A stretch of DNA of 64,000 bases from a gamma proteobacterium symbiont of Ctena orbiculata. Its GTDB lineage: Bacteria; Pseudomonadota; Gammaproteobacteria; Chromatiales; Chromatiaceae. Each line of letters opens with the position of its first letter. The first letter of the stretch is position 1. The stretch is from NCBI GenBank assembly GCA_003058495.1, contig QBVC01000012.1, positions 62,001-126,000 of the forward strand. Direction: 5' to 3'. A program made the translations under genes and the position numbers. A model generated the notes under the pieces. The model did no database searches. It was not told where the DNA came from and saw only the letters and a list, made by a program, of their open reading frames with translations. Positions 9,456-17,971 of this stretch are shown piece by piece.

Positions 9456-10144
9456 TGGAGCGGTTCATTGTCGATCAATTGGAGTTTGTCGAACAGGCGG
9501 AACGATGGATCTTCAGCAAGATCCAGCAGGTGCTCGAGTCGTCGCAGCGCTGCCACCTGATGCTGGCCGGCGGCGCGACACCACTGCCCGTCTATCAACG
9601 CCTGGCTGAGCGCAAGGCGCTGCCCTGGTCGCGCATCAACCTCTATTTCGGTGATGAGCGTTGCGTGCCGGTGGACACCCCGGAGAGTAACTACGCCTCG
9701 GTGATGCACAGCCTGTTTCCCGATGGAGACCGTCCGGAAGGCATGAATGTCTACCGCATGTGCGGCGAAGAGGATCCCGACAAGGCGGCGAGGGCCTACG
9801 AACTGGTTCTGCCGCGACGGATCGATATCCTCCTGCTCGGTGTGGGGGACGACGGGCACACGGCATCGCTATTTCCCGGTTCGGTGGCCCTGGATGAAGA
9901 GGAGCGGCGGGTGATGCCGGCGATTGGCACCAAGCCGCCGCTGCAGCGCCTGACCATCACGCCTCCCGTGATCCAAGGCGCCAGCCACCTCCTGGTCATG
10001 GTGCAGGGGGAGGAGAAGGCCGATGCGGTCCGCAGTGCCCTGGTCAATCACGACGTTCCGGCCGCCCTGGCATTGGGCGGGGACTGGTTGATGGACAAGG
10101 GGGCGGCCCGATCGCTGCCGGAAGATCAGCGCTTGGGTTTTTAG
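9455..10144 (+). CDS. pgl: 6-phosphogluconolactonase
   Basis: Hydrolyses 6-phosphogluconolactone to 6-phosphogluconate. The 229-residue product belongs to the DevB/SOL type, with LAGGATPLPVYQRLA, WSRINLYFGDERCVP, and GVGDDGHTASLFPGS. Its ATG shares one base with the zwf stop (TGATG), and a GGGGGA ribosome site lies inside the zwf end, which indicates coupling. An upstream in-frame GTG at 9437 is less likely as the start. Confidence 0.96.
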   Translation: MERFIVDQLEFVEQAERWIFSKIQQVLESSQRCHLMLAGGATPLPVYQRLAERKALPWSRINLYFGDERCVPVDTPESNYASVMHSLFPDGDRPEGMNVYRMCGEEDPDKAARAYELVLPRRIDILLLGVGDDGHTASLFPGSVALDEEERRVMPAIGTKPPLQRLTITPPVIQGASHLLVMVQGEEKADAVRSALVNHDVPAALALGGDWLMDKGAARSLPEDQRLGF

Positions 10145-10192
10145 CGGACCCCCGAGCGGGTGAACCACGAATACCACTGACAGGAACAGACG

Positions 10193-11608
10193 ATGCCTGA
10201 ACAGAAGCAGTTTCATATCGGCCTCATCGGGCTGGGGGTCATGGGACGCAACCTGGCGCTGAACATGGAGGACAAGGGATTTCCGGTTGCGGTATGGAAC
10301 CGGCGCAGCGAGGCAATCACCGAATTCCTGGCGCAAAACCGGGATCGGCGCTTTGGCGGCGACCCGGATCTGGCCCGCTTTGTCGCCATGCTGGAGCGGC
10401 CCCGACGTATCCTCCTGATGATCAAGGCGGGAGATCCGGTGGATCAGGTGATCGAACGTTTGATCCCGCTGCTGGAACCCGGCGACATCATCATGGATGG
10501 CGGTAACTCCTGGTTCGAGGATACCCGGCGCCGCGAGCGCTACCTTCGCGACAAAGGGCTCCATTTCGTCGGTGTCGGCATCTCCGGCGGCGAGGAGGGG
10601 GCGCGTCTCGGCCCCTCGATGATGCCGGGAGGATCGAGGGAGTCCTATGGGGAGGTGAGTCCCGTATTCGAGGCGATCACCGCCCAGACCGAGGCGGGTT
10701 CCTGCGTCACCCATGTGGGACCGGACGGTGCCGGCCATTTCGTCAAGATGGTGCACAACGGCATCGAGTATGCGGATATGCAGCTGCTGGCAGAGGCCTA
10801 CGACCTGATGGGGCGGGGTCTGGGTCTCAATGAAAGCGAGATGGCCGAGCAGTTCGAGCAGTGGAACCAGGGGCCGATGGAGTCGTTCCTGGTTGAATTG
10901 ACGGCCCGGGTGATGAAGGCCGTGGATAGTGAAAGCGGGACTCCCCTGGTGAACCTGGTGATGGACAAGGCGGGGCAGAAGGGGACCGGACGCTGGACCG
11001 TGCAGGCAGCCCTGGAGGAGGGTGTGGCGGTGCCCGGTATCGCCGCCGCTGTGGATGCACGGCTGCTCTCGTCCATGAAGGAGCAGCGGGTGGCGGCATC
11101 CAGACTGCTTCAGGGGCCAACGCTGAAACCTCCCGCCGAGATGGAATACCTGTTGGCGGATCTCCATGGCGCTATCTACGCCTCGAGGATTACCGCCTAT
11201 GCACAGGGACTGGATCTGATACAGGGTGCCTCGCATCGCTATGATTGGTCGATCGACCTGGCGGAGATTGCGCGTATTTGGAAGGGGGGGTGCATTATCA
11301 GGGCGCGACTGCTCGACCCCATTCGCGAGGCCTATGCCAAGGACCAAAGGCCGCGGAACCTGATGGTCGATCCTGCCTTGGGTAGCCAGTTACAGGGGTT
11401 GCAGGGGGCATGGCGCAGGGTGCTGGGGTTTTCCACCATCGCCGGGATCCCGGTTCCGGTGATGAGCGCCTGCCTCAACTATTTCGACAGCTACCGCACC
11501 GAGCGCCTGCCGCAAAACCTGACCCAGGCGCAACGCGACGCTTTCGGCGCCCACACCTATGAGCGCCTGGACCACCCGGAGTGGGGTTTCGTCCATTCGG
11601 AGTGGTAG
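10193..11608 (+). CDS. gnd: 6-phosphogluconate dehydrogenase, decarboxylating
   Basis: Oxidatively decarboxylates 6-phosphogluconate to ribulose 5-phosphate, giving NADPH. The length of 471 residues fits the dimeric long form. Visible motifs are the Rossmann start IGLIGLGVMGRNLALNMEDKG, GISGGEEGARLGPSMMPGG, and the active-site stretch HFVKMVHNGIEYADMQLLAEAY, then DKAGQKGTGRWT. AGGAAC precedes the ATG. Together zwf-pgl-gnd encode the complete oxidative branch in one operon; the gap before gnd is 48 bases. Confidence 0.97.
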   Translation: MPEQKQFHIGLIGLGVMGRNLALNMEDKGFPVAVWNRRSEAITEFLAQNRDRRFGGDPDLARFVAMLERPRRILLMIKAGDPVDQVIERLIPLLEPGDIIMDGGNSWFEDTRRRERYLRDKGLHFVGVGISGGEEGARLGPSMMPGGSRESYGEVSPVFEAITAQTEAGSCVTHVGPDGAGHFVKMVHNGIEYADMQLLAEAYDLMGRGLGLNESEMAEQFEQWNQGPMESFLVELTARVMKAVDSESGTPLVNLVMDKAGQKGTGRWTVQAALEEGVAVPGIAAAVDARLLSSMKEQRVAASRLLQGPTLKPPAEMEYLLADLHGAIYASRITAYAQGLDLIQGASHRYDWSIDLAEIARIWKGGCIIRARLLDPIREAYAKDQRPRNLMVDPALGSQLQGLQGAWRRVLGFSTIAGIPVPVMSACLNYFDSYRTERLPQNLTQAQRDAFGAHTYERLDHPEWGFVHSEW

Positions 11609-11689
11609 CGAAGGAGAAGACCACAGAGACTACTGTGCTTAAATCGAGAGCGGAATCAATGGCTGAGTATTGTGAGTAATCAGGTAACA

Positions 11690-11720
11690 ATTTGCGTTTA
11701 TTAGCGTTCATTTGCGGACT
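11690..11720. repeat. Single end of the dispersed inverted-repeat family
   Basis: These 31 bases differ at 2 positions from the terminal repeat of the element at 46007-46164. A hairpin GACTCTT/AAGAGTC (11717-11735) follows. A separate inverted pair ACTACTGTG (11629-11637) and CACAGTAGT (11735-11743) surrounds it. This looks like a decayed copy with only one recognisable end. Confidence 0.7.
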
Positions 11721-11751
11721 CTTTTTTGAAGAGTCACAGTAGTAGATCGCG

Positions 11752-12540
11752 CTACAGGTCCTGCCAGTCGGTCAACAGCAGCCCCGAGGCGATACCCGCC
11801 AATCCGGCGCCGACGATACCCCCCGCCACCGCGCCCGGCAGGTTGTCGTGAATCACCTTCAAGGCGTCAGCCATGGGTCCGGCGACACTGTCGTCGATAC
11901 TGCCGATCATGACGAAGAAACAGAGCGCGATAAAGGCCGATACCCCGACACCCACCATCAGGCCATCTCCCAACGGCGGCAGCAGGTTGTCGTAGAGCTT
12001 GATAAACCCGGGCACCATGGCGACATAGAGGATGCCGGTCAGGGGACAGAGCAGGGCCACAGTGATATTGATCGGAATCGCATCGACGGCGCTGGTGAGC
12101 AGCAGATAGACGAGCGCGGCCAGCCAGCCGGCGCTGAATCCCGCCAGGGTTTTTGCATCCGCACGATTGACCCTTGAGCCCATGGAGTAGATCCCGTAGA
12201 GGGCGCCGACAACCGCACCCGCGACAGAGACCAGGATCAGGAGCAGAAACAGGTCCACCGGCGGATCGCTGAGAATGAAATAGAAGATGGAGAGGGGTGA
12301 TACGATGGTCGTCATCAATACCGCAAGCCGCATACTGCTGTAGATCAAGGCGCCCAGGGTGCCGGCAAGCACGGCGGCAATGAGGTTGGCATCGATGGGG
12401 AGCCGCCAATGGTCGGCAAAAGCGGAGAGGAAGACGAACAGCATGGCGTAGAGGAGGCCGATAAAGGCCCAGATCGCCCCCCGGATCAGGGCCTCTTTGA
12501 CGCGCTGCAAGGATAGGGCTGGGTGACGCGGTTGTTGCAT
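11752..12540 (-). CDS. Hypothetical multi-pass membrane protein
   Basis: 262 residues with about seven to eight hydrophobic segments, many Gly and Ala, and no charged catalytic motif. The C-terminus holds GAVAGGIVGAGLAGIASGLLL, a glycine-zipper-like helix. I cannot assign a family. ATG 12540 was chosen because the region upstream in the same frame overlaps the preceding gene and lacks membrane character. It lies 11 bases after the DUF4870-like gene and is probably in the same operon. Confidence 0.65.
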   Translation of the reverse strand: MQQPRHPALSLQRVKEALIRGAIWAFIGLLYAMLFVFLSAFADHWRLPIDANLIAAVLAGTLGALIYSSMRLAVLMTTIVSPLSIFYFILSDPPVDLFLLLILVSVAGAVVGALYGIYSMGSRVNRADAKTLAGFSAGWLAALVYLLLTSAVDAIPINITVALLCPLTGILYVAMVPGFIKLYDNLLPPLGDGLMVGVGVSAFIALCFFVMIGSIDDSVAGPMADALKVIHDNLPGAVAGGIVGAGLAGIASGLLLTDWQDL

Positions 12541-12551
12541 ACTCCGGAAAT

Positions 12552-12914
12552 TCAGCCGTTGCCCGAGCTGTACATCTCCCTTCCCTCCGAGAGTCTCAGC
12601 CAGCCCTTGATAATGCGGTAGATCAACCAGACCGCGTTGGCAAACAGCAGCAGATAGCCTACGAGGATAAAGGCGGTGGCGAAACCGATGCTCACCCACA
12701 GCAGGCTGAACCAGAAGGTGCGTATCTGCCACCTGAAGTGTGATTCCAGCCAGCTGCCCCTGACATCCTCGCGTTTGACATAGTTGATGATGACCGCAAC
12801 CAGAAAGGTAATCACGAACAGGAACGAGATTGCCTGCAGTGCGTAAACAGCCAGGGTGATGTGCTTGTCGCGATCGCTGTTGTCGGCGTCGATTTGGCTT
12901 GCTGACAGGTTCAT
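12552..12914 (-). CDS. DUF4870-like small membrane protein
   Basis: 120 residues with three predicted membrane helices (ALQAISFLFVITFLVAVIIN, FWFSLLWVSIGFATAFILVGY, and a third following closely). The pattern of the DUF4870/Tic20-like family is visible: WLESHFRWQIRTFWFS between helices and a C-terminal WLIYRIIKGWLRL. The function is unknown. It precedes a larger membrane protein by 11 bases. Confidence 0.75.
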   Translation of the reverse strand: MNLSASQIDADNSDRDKHITLAVYALQAISFLFVITFLVAVIINYVKREDVRGSWLESHFRWQIRTFWFSLLWVSIGFATAFILVGYLLLFANAVWLIYRIIKGWLRLSEGREMYSSGNG

Positions 12915-13003
12915 GCCTACATCATGTCACTGTTCATAAAGATATGCCAGGGAGTTTATCCAACCTCGATACAATTGGAAATGGAGACCCATGGATTCCG
13001 TAC

Positions 13004-13009
13004 TATAAT
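13004..13009 (+). promoter_or_regulatory. Possible -10 element upstream of CofD-like gene
   Basis: A consensus TATAAT sits about 100 bases before the CofD-like start. No good -35 at 16-18 bases is present; TTGGAA lies too far upstream, so this is tentative. Confidence 0.3.
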
Positions 13010-13112
13010 TAGCCTGTCTGGTGGTGATTGTGTATCTTTTCTGTTTTCAAACCTGGTCCATGGTAGACCCTTATAGAGCACTGCGAGCGGCAGTTGAGCG
13101 AATAGACGCTTC

Positions 13113-14303
13113 ATGAAAGGCACCTATGTAACCCGCGCAGTGCGCATTCCCGATCCCCTCCGCATCAGTCGCTACCAAAAGAGCCCTGAACTTGGACCGA
13201 GGATACTCTTCTTCAGCGGCGGCAGCGCCCTCAATGAAGTGAGCAGGGTGCTGAAAAACTACACCCACAATTCGATACATCTGGTTACCCCCTTCGACTC
13301 CGGCGGCAGTTCCGCAAAGCTGCGGCAGGCGTTCGACATGCCCTCGATCGGCGATCTGCGCAGCCGCCTCATCGCATTGGCGGATGAGACCGTTACCGGC
13401 CATCCGGAGGTCTACGATCTTCTGACCTACCGTTTTCCCAGCAAGGCCGGGAAGGGCGAGCTGCTGCATCAGCTGGCGTCGATGATCAGAGGCAGGCACC
13501 CGCTGGTGGAACCGGTGAGCAATCCGATCCGGCGTATCATCCGCAACCAGCTGGGCTACTTTTACGATGCCATGCCGGCGAAGTTCGATCTGCGCGGAGC
13601 CAGTATCGGCAACCTGGTTTTGAGCGGGGGTTATCTCAACAACCATGAACATCTCGATCCGATCATATTTCTGTTCGAAAAACTGGTCGGCGTGCAGGGG
13701 GTGGTCCGTGCGGTGGTAAACGACAACTACCATCTAGCGGCGGAGCTGGAGGATGGCAGCCGCATCGTCGGTCAGCACCTCCTTACCGGCAAGGAGGTCT
13801 CCCCCCTAGAGAGCCCGGTCAAGCATCTCCACCTCTCGCGGCAGACGGACAGCTATGCGCCGGTGGAGTCGCAGCTGCGGAAAAAGAACCACAAGCTGAT
13901 CCAGAAAGCGGATCTGATCGTCTATCCACCCGGCAGCTTCTATTCCAGCCTGGTGGCCAACCTGCTGCCTCGCGGGGTCGGTGCAGCGATCGCGGACAAC
14001 GGCTGTCCCAAGGTCTACGTGCCGAATCTGGGAAAGGATCCGGAACAGCTGGGGATGAGCCTGGACGACGCCGTGGGCCAGTTGCTTCACTATTTGGGGA
14101 GGGGGCGGTCCGATAGCGCCAGGGGGCGCCTTTTGGATTTTATCCTCCTTGACAACAAAAACGGCCGCTACCCGTCGCCACTCTCGGCCAAGCCTCTGCA
14201 GGAACTCGGTATCCAGGTCATCGACACAACCCTCGTCACCGCCCAGAGCGCCCCTTACTACGATTCTAGAATGCTGGTCTCGGCGCTGCTCTCCCTTACC
14301 TAG
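13113..14303 (+). CDS. CofD/YvcK-related protein (GAK-system type)
   Basis: 396 residues of the CofD-like superfamily, related to 2-phospho-lactate transferase and YvcK/GlmR. Visible are the glycine-rich nucleotide loop ILFFSGGSALNEVSRVL, THNSIHLVTPFDSGGSSAKLR, RGASIGNLVLSGGYL, and ADLIVYPPGSFYSSLVANLLP. The long N-terminal lead and overall pattern resemble the CofD-related proteins described with the 'GAK' set (an ATP-grasp protein and HprK-related kinases). None of those partners is in this window. The activity is unknown. A ribosome site before ATG 13113 is weak. Confidence 0.8.
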   Translation: MKGTYVTRAVRIPDPLRISRYQKSPELGPRILFFSGGSALNEVSRVLKNYTHNSIHLVTPFDSGGSSAKLRQAFDMPSIGDLRSRLIALADETVTGHPEVYDLLTYRFPSKAGKGELLHQLASMIRGRHPLVEPVSNPIRRIIRNQLGYFYDAMPAKFDLRGASIGNLVLSGGYLNNHEHLDPIIFLFEKLVGVQGVVRAVVNDNYHLAAELEDGSRIVGQHLLTGKEVSPLESPVKHLHLSRQTDSYAPVESQLRKKNHKLIQKADLIVYPPGSFYSSLVANLLPRGVGAAIADNGCPKVYVPNLGKDPEQLGMSLDDAVGQLLHYLGRGRSDSARGRLLDFILLDNKNGRYPSPLSAKPLQELGIQVIDTTLVTAQSAPYYDSRMLVSALLSLT

Positions 14304-14325
14304 CGCCAGGCAAATATTAAGAACT

Positions 14326-14354
14326 AGCCGCAAATGAACGCATATCACCGCGAA
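14326..14354. repeat. Single end of the dispersed inverted-repeat family
   Basis: Closely matches the left end of the element at 37544-37693, with about three differences over 29 bases. No matching partner is visible nearby. Confidence 0.6.
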
Positions 14355-14520
14355 ACGGTTTGCGAGCCGGTTCGCCGCAGCGGTACGAGGGGGATTTCCA
14401 TGGGGAGAAGAGGGAGATGAAATCGGCAAAATACCGTATATACTCAGGTGATATTCTCGCTGCAGGCAGCATCCGGCGATGATCTGATCATTACATTGGG
14501 GTTCGCGCTGTCAATCCTGT

Positions 14521-14539
14521 CCTTGCCGTTTCGGCAAGG
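14521..14539. other. Hairpin in the desaturase leader
   Basis: CCTTGCCG and CGGCAAGG form a perfect 8-bp stem with a TTT loop. It ends 25 bases before the preferred desaturase start (14565), so it lies in the mRNA leader or acts as a palindromic operator. Confidence 0.45.
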
Positions 14540-14564
14540 CATCACCAATGCCTACAGGTTATTC

Positions 14565-15746
14565 ATGATATTCAATGGCTTATTCGATTTGTCCCTATCC
14601 GGTTTTATCCTCCTTACCCTGGTCCTGACCCATATCACCATCGTTTCGGTGACGGTCTACCTGCATCGTCACCAGGCCCATCGGGCACTCGATCTCCACC
14701 CGCTGTTGAGCCACTTCTTCCGTTTCTGGTTGTGGCTGACCACCGGCATGGTGACCCGCGAATGGGTGGCGATCCATCGCAAACACCATGCGAAGTGTGA
14801 AACCGAGAGCGATCCCCACAGTCCGCAGACCAGGGGATTGGGCAAGGTGTTGTGGCAGGGGGCGGAGCTCTATCAGGAGGAGGCGGGGAACCCGGAAACC
14901 CTGGAGCGCTACGGCAAGGGGACCCCGGATGACTGGCTGGAGCGCAAGCTCTATCAACGGCACAACTATTCGGGCATCCTGCTGTTGTTGCTTCTCGAGA
15001 TTATCCTGCTTGGCCCCGCGGGGATTACGCTCTGGGCGATCCAGATGATCTGGATTCCATTCTGGGCGGCGGGTGTGATCAACGGCATCGGCCACTATTG
15101 GGGCTACCGTAATTTCGAAATCCCCAATGCCTCGACCAATATCGTTCCCTGGGGCATTTTCATCGGGGGAGAGGAGCTGCACAACAACCACCACGCCTTC
15201 GCCAGTTCGGCCAAGCTGTCGAATCGCTGGTGGGAGTTCGACCTGGGCTGGTTCTACATCAGGCTCTTCTCCATCCTGGGGCTTGCACAAGTACTCAAGG
15301 TCGCCCCCAGGCGCGCCTTTGTCGACGAGCGGCCCCAGCTAGACATGGATGCGATAAAGGCGCTCACCGTCAACCGTCTGCAGCTCTTCAGCGACTATCG
15401 CCGCAAGGTCATGAAGCCGGTATTCCGCGATGAGATCAGACAGGCCAAACGGCCGATACGGCGTCTCTACCGCAGTGCCCAGCGGCTGGTGCGCCTGGAC
15501 AGCATGCTGTTGAGCGACAGCGACCTGGCGCAGTTGAAAGAGATCCTCGACACCAATGCGGCGTTGAACAAGGTCTACGAGTTCAAGCTCAAGCTGCAGG
15601 CGATCTGGGAACAGCAGACCTCCAGCCACGAAAAACGCCTCGAGGCCCTCAGTCAATGGTGTGCCCAGGCGGAGGAGAGCGGCGTGGAGGCGCTGCGGGA
15701 GTTCGTCTCTATCCTCAGATCCTACGGCATGAGACCGCTACGCTGA
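14565..15746 (+). CDS. Acyl-lipid/acyl-CoA fatty acid desaturase (DesA-like)
   Basis: Membrane di-iron desaturase that inserts a double bond into a saturated acyl chain. The histidine boxes are HRHQAH, HRKHH (in WVAIHRKHHAKCETESDPH) and HNNHH (in GGEELHNNHHAF). Four hydrophobic segments flank them, and a charged helical tail of about 130 residues follows. The open frame extends upstream to GTG 14448. Pseudomonas DesA proteins begin at the equivalent of MIFNGLFDLS, and an AGG ribosome site lies before ATG 14565, so I use that start (393 aa). Confidence 0.88.
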   Translation: MIFNGLFDLSLSGFILLTLVLTHITIVSVTVYLHRHQAHRALDLHPLLSHFFRFWLWLTTGMVTREWVAIHRKHHAKCETESDPHSPQTRGLGKVLWQGAELYQEEAGNPETLERYGKGTPDDWLERKLYQRHNYSGILLLLLLEIILLGPAGITLWAIQMIWIPFWAAGVINGIGHYWGYRNFEIPNASTNIVPWGIFIGGEELHNNHHAFASSAKLSNRWWEFDLGWFYIRLFSILGLAQVLKVAPRRAFVDERPQLDMDAIKALTVNRLQLFSDYRRKVMKPVFRDEIRQAKRPIRRLYRSAQRLVRLDSMLLSDSDLAQLKEILDTNAALNKVYEFKLKLQAIWEQQTSSHEKRLEALSQWCAQAEESGVEALREFVSILRSYGMRPLR

Positions 15747-15780
15747 CACCGGCGCCCGCTTCAGCGCCCTGGCGAGTCGG

Positions 15781-16203
15781 CTAGAGTTTATTCGGGTTTC
15801 CCTGGGTGATCTTTATGAAGTCTCTTTTGTGTTTACGTTGCTTCATCATGTTCCTGGGTATCTTGTAGGCCTTCCAGATAGCGCCATCCTCCACGATCAG
15901 GCGGCACTCTCTTCCCTTGCCCCCGCGCTGTTTACAGAGACAGCCATTGTCATCGATGTGCCACTTGCCCTGTTGTCTCTTGCCCTTGCTCAATTGGATA
16001 TAGCTGCCATCGGGTGCGTAGTAGGTGGTGATCTTGTAGCCGCGGGAGACATGGATCGCCTCTACCGTATTACCGCTGATTAAGGCAGCGACTTCATCAC
16101 CCGTGAGATCTTTTGCCAAGGCGTTTAGAGGTGTGCAGGTAATAACGAGAAAGGTACAAATTGTCGTGAATAGATCCCTGTAGAGCCTGCTGGTGCTGTT
16201 CAT
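15781..16203 (-). CDS. Hypothetical exported protein (DUF995-like)
   Basis: 140 residues with a signal peptide (LFTTICTFLVITCTPLNALA). The mature part reads LTGDEVAALISGNTVEAI, then YYAPDGSYIQL and GKWHIDDNGCLCKQRG, which resembles the DUF995 pattern of small exported proteins of unknown function. There are three Cys in the mature protein. The ATG at 16203 has a strong GGAGG 6 bases upstream; an upstream in-frame start at 16221 would place the ribosome site inside the gene. Confidence 0.7.
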   Translation of the reverse strand: MNSTSRLYRDLFTTICTFLVITCTPLNALAKDLTGDEVAALISGNTVEAIHVSRGYKITTYYAPDGSYIQLSKGKRQQGKWHIDDNGCLCKQRGGKGRECRLIVEDGAIWKAYKIPRNMMKQRKHKRDFIKITQGNPNKL

Positions 16204-16335
16204 CTGTCCCTCCTGAAACAACTCTCCATGAAAAAAAGATCTATGCTAAATATAGTCAGGTCGATCCGAAACAGGGCATTGATCTGCGGTTGCCAGCGAC
16301 TGACAGGTAAATCGGCTGGTGTCTGGAGGTGACGA

Positions 16336-16551
16336 ATGGCGGACTCGTTCAACAAGCTTTGGCTCAAAGGACAGGCGGAAGAGGATATCTATTTCGCCAA
16401 GCGTGATCGTGAACTGATCGCGGCGCTGCGCAAGAAGAAGGGTGACGGATCCGCCGACTCGACAGCGGTTGAAGAGCAAGACTCAAGCAGTGACGCTTCA
16501 AAAACAGTCACGGACGGCAGTCAGAGATCAAAAAAAAGTTCCGGCAGTTGA
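16336..16551 (+). CDS. Small hydrophilic protein
   Basis: 71 residues. The first 35 (starting MADSFNKLWLKGQAEEDIYF) look folded and well composed. The tail is a Ser/Asp/Lys-rich low-complexity stretch. GGAGGTGACGA precedes the ATG, which supports translation. I do not recognise a function. Confidence 0.6.
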   Translation: MADSFNKLWLKGQAEEDIYFAKRDRELIAALRKKKGDGSADSTAVEEQDSSSDASKTVTDGSQRSKKSSGS

Positions 16552-16600
16552 ACAGAGGTTTGCACCGACAGCAGGTTGAATCCCTGCAATGGTGGTATAT

Positions 16601-17683
16601 CTATCCCTGACTCAACAGGTTTCTCAAGTCGATCACTGCCGCATTGGCCCGAGATATATATGAGGCCATGACCAGTGAGTAGTTGGCGAAGATGCCCAAT
16701 CCGCTGCCATTCAATACCACAGGGCTGCTGATCGGGCCCTGGGTGGCTTCCAGCTCGCGGATGATCTGGCGCAGGCTGACCAGGGCGTTCTTCTTTCTCA
16801 GGATCTCCTGGAAATCGATCTCCACCGCATGGAGGAAATGGATCAGGGCCCAGGTCGCGCCACGGGCCTCGTAGAAGACATCGTCGATCTCCAGCCAGGG
16901 TGTCTGTACCCTGACATGATCCGAGGTGGTGGTGGACTGCGCCGCGGCGGGGTCCCCGGCCAGGTCGGTATTGATGCGCTCCTGTCCGACGCTGGCGCTC
17001 AAGCGCTGGGAGAGGCTGCCGAGGCGCTTTTCGACAACAGCCAGCCAGTCGCGCAGATTATCCGCGCGGGCGAAGAACTGGGTGCTCTCCTGCCCCTGCT
17101 GGGAGAGGCCGCCGAGATAGCGCCTGAGCGCCTCCAGGCCCTTGCGATACTCCCCCTCGGTGGAGGGAAAGATCCAGGAGTCGTTGCTGTAGTTGAACTG
17201 GGGTTCGGCGATGGCCAGATCCTCGTTCTCCAGGGATTGGGACTGGGAGCGGCTCATGTCGTTGCGCAGGGATCGCGCCAGGTCCCGGGCCTGGGTGAGG
17301 GCGCCGAACTCCCAGTTGGGGATATTGTCGAGGAAGACGCTCGGCGGCATGATGTCGTTGCTCAGATAGCCCCCCGGTTTTTCCAACAGGGTCTCCATGA
17401 CGCTGATCAGGCTGGCGGTGGTGTAGGAGCCGGTGACCGGTTCCAGGTTCATCTCCTTGAGCATGCTGCGGGTGTTGTCGCGCACATCGAAGGGCTCCGG
17501 CACGCTGCTCCAATAGAGACCGAGGAGAAACAGCATCACCGCGAGTGTGATGACGCCCAGACCGCTGCCCCAGATCCAGCCCTTCTCCCGCAATGTCTGG
17601 GGGTGGTAGAGCCTGGCGATACGGTTGATCAGTTGCTTGCTGCCCAGGAGCAGTTTTCCAATAAGCGCTTTCACCGGTTTCAA
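16601..17683 (-). CDS. DUF2333 family membrane-anchored protein
   Basis: 360 residues with one N-terminal transmembrane helix (GLGVITLAVMLFLLGLYW) and a large periplasmic part. It matches the DUF2333 pattern: NTRSMLKEMNLEPVTGSYTTASLISVMETLLEKPGGYLSND and DNIPNWEFGALTQARDLAR. The function is not established. It is convergent with the small gene at 16336 and is followed upstream by a repeat-bearing gap. Confidence 0.85.
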   Translation of the reverse strand: MKPVKALIGKLLLGSKQLINRIARLYHPQTLREKGWIWGSGLGVITLAVMLFLLGLYWSSVPEPFDVRDNTRSMLKEMNLEPVTGSYTTASLISVMETLLEKPGGYLSNDIMPPSVFLDNIPNWEFGALTQARDLARSLRNDMSRSQSQSLENEDLAIAEPQFNYSNDSWIFPSTEGEYRKGLEALRRYLGGLSQQGQESTQFFARADNLRDWLAVVEKRLGSLSQRLSASVGQERINTDLAGDPAAAQSTTTSDHVRVQTPWLEIDDVFYEARGATWALIHFLHAVEIDFQEILRKKNALVSLRQIIRELEATQGPISSPVVLNGSGLGIFANYSLVMASYISRANAAVIDLRNLLSQG

Positions 17684-17829
17684 TCCCTAGTCTGACGTCT
17701 GCTAAGTGATTATCTATGGTAAACGCCCGATGCCGCCCAATGCCACTGTTTTCCCGTTAAACTATTAGAATTGCCGGTAAGCGCGGCAGGCCCGAGGCAA
17801 GAGATTTCTCATGAAGGGATGGTTTTTGA

Positions 17830-17934
17830 CCTCGTTCCCACGCTCTTGCGTGGGAATGCATACGGTGGTTAGAGCCGTAGCGAGAGACATTTGATGAGGG
17901 TATCCCGTTCCCACGCAGGAGCACGGGAACGAGG
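17830..17934. repeat. Palindromic intergenic repeat
   Basis: Outer arms CCTCGTTCCCACGC (17830-17843) and 17921-17934 are inverted copies with one mismatch. Inside are two further hairpins (TTCCCACGC/GCGTGGGAA and CGTTCCC/GGGAACG). The look is that of a dispersed palindromic element of Chromatiales-type genomes, although no second copy is in this window. Confidence 0.65.
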
Positions 17935-17946
17935 CAAAGAATGCTC

Positions 17947-17964
17947 GGTGCGGCAAGCCGCACC
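17947..17964. terminator. Hairpin downstream of cyoE
   Basis: GGTGCGG-caag-CCGCACC forms a perfect 7-bp stem 8 bases after the cyoE stop, without a T-run. The sequence GCAAGCCGCACCCTACAG recurs inside the element at 46007-46164, so it may be a mobile palindrome used as a terminator. Confidence 0.4.
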
Positions 17965-17971
17965 CTACAGG

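Noticed and set aside
9869-11347. 492-codon frame antisense to gnd
   Set aside because: Opposes an intact gnd with all family motifs.
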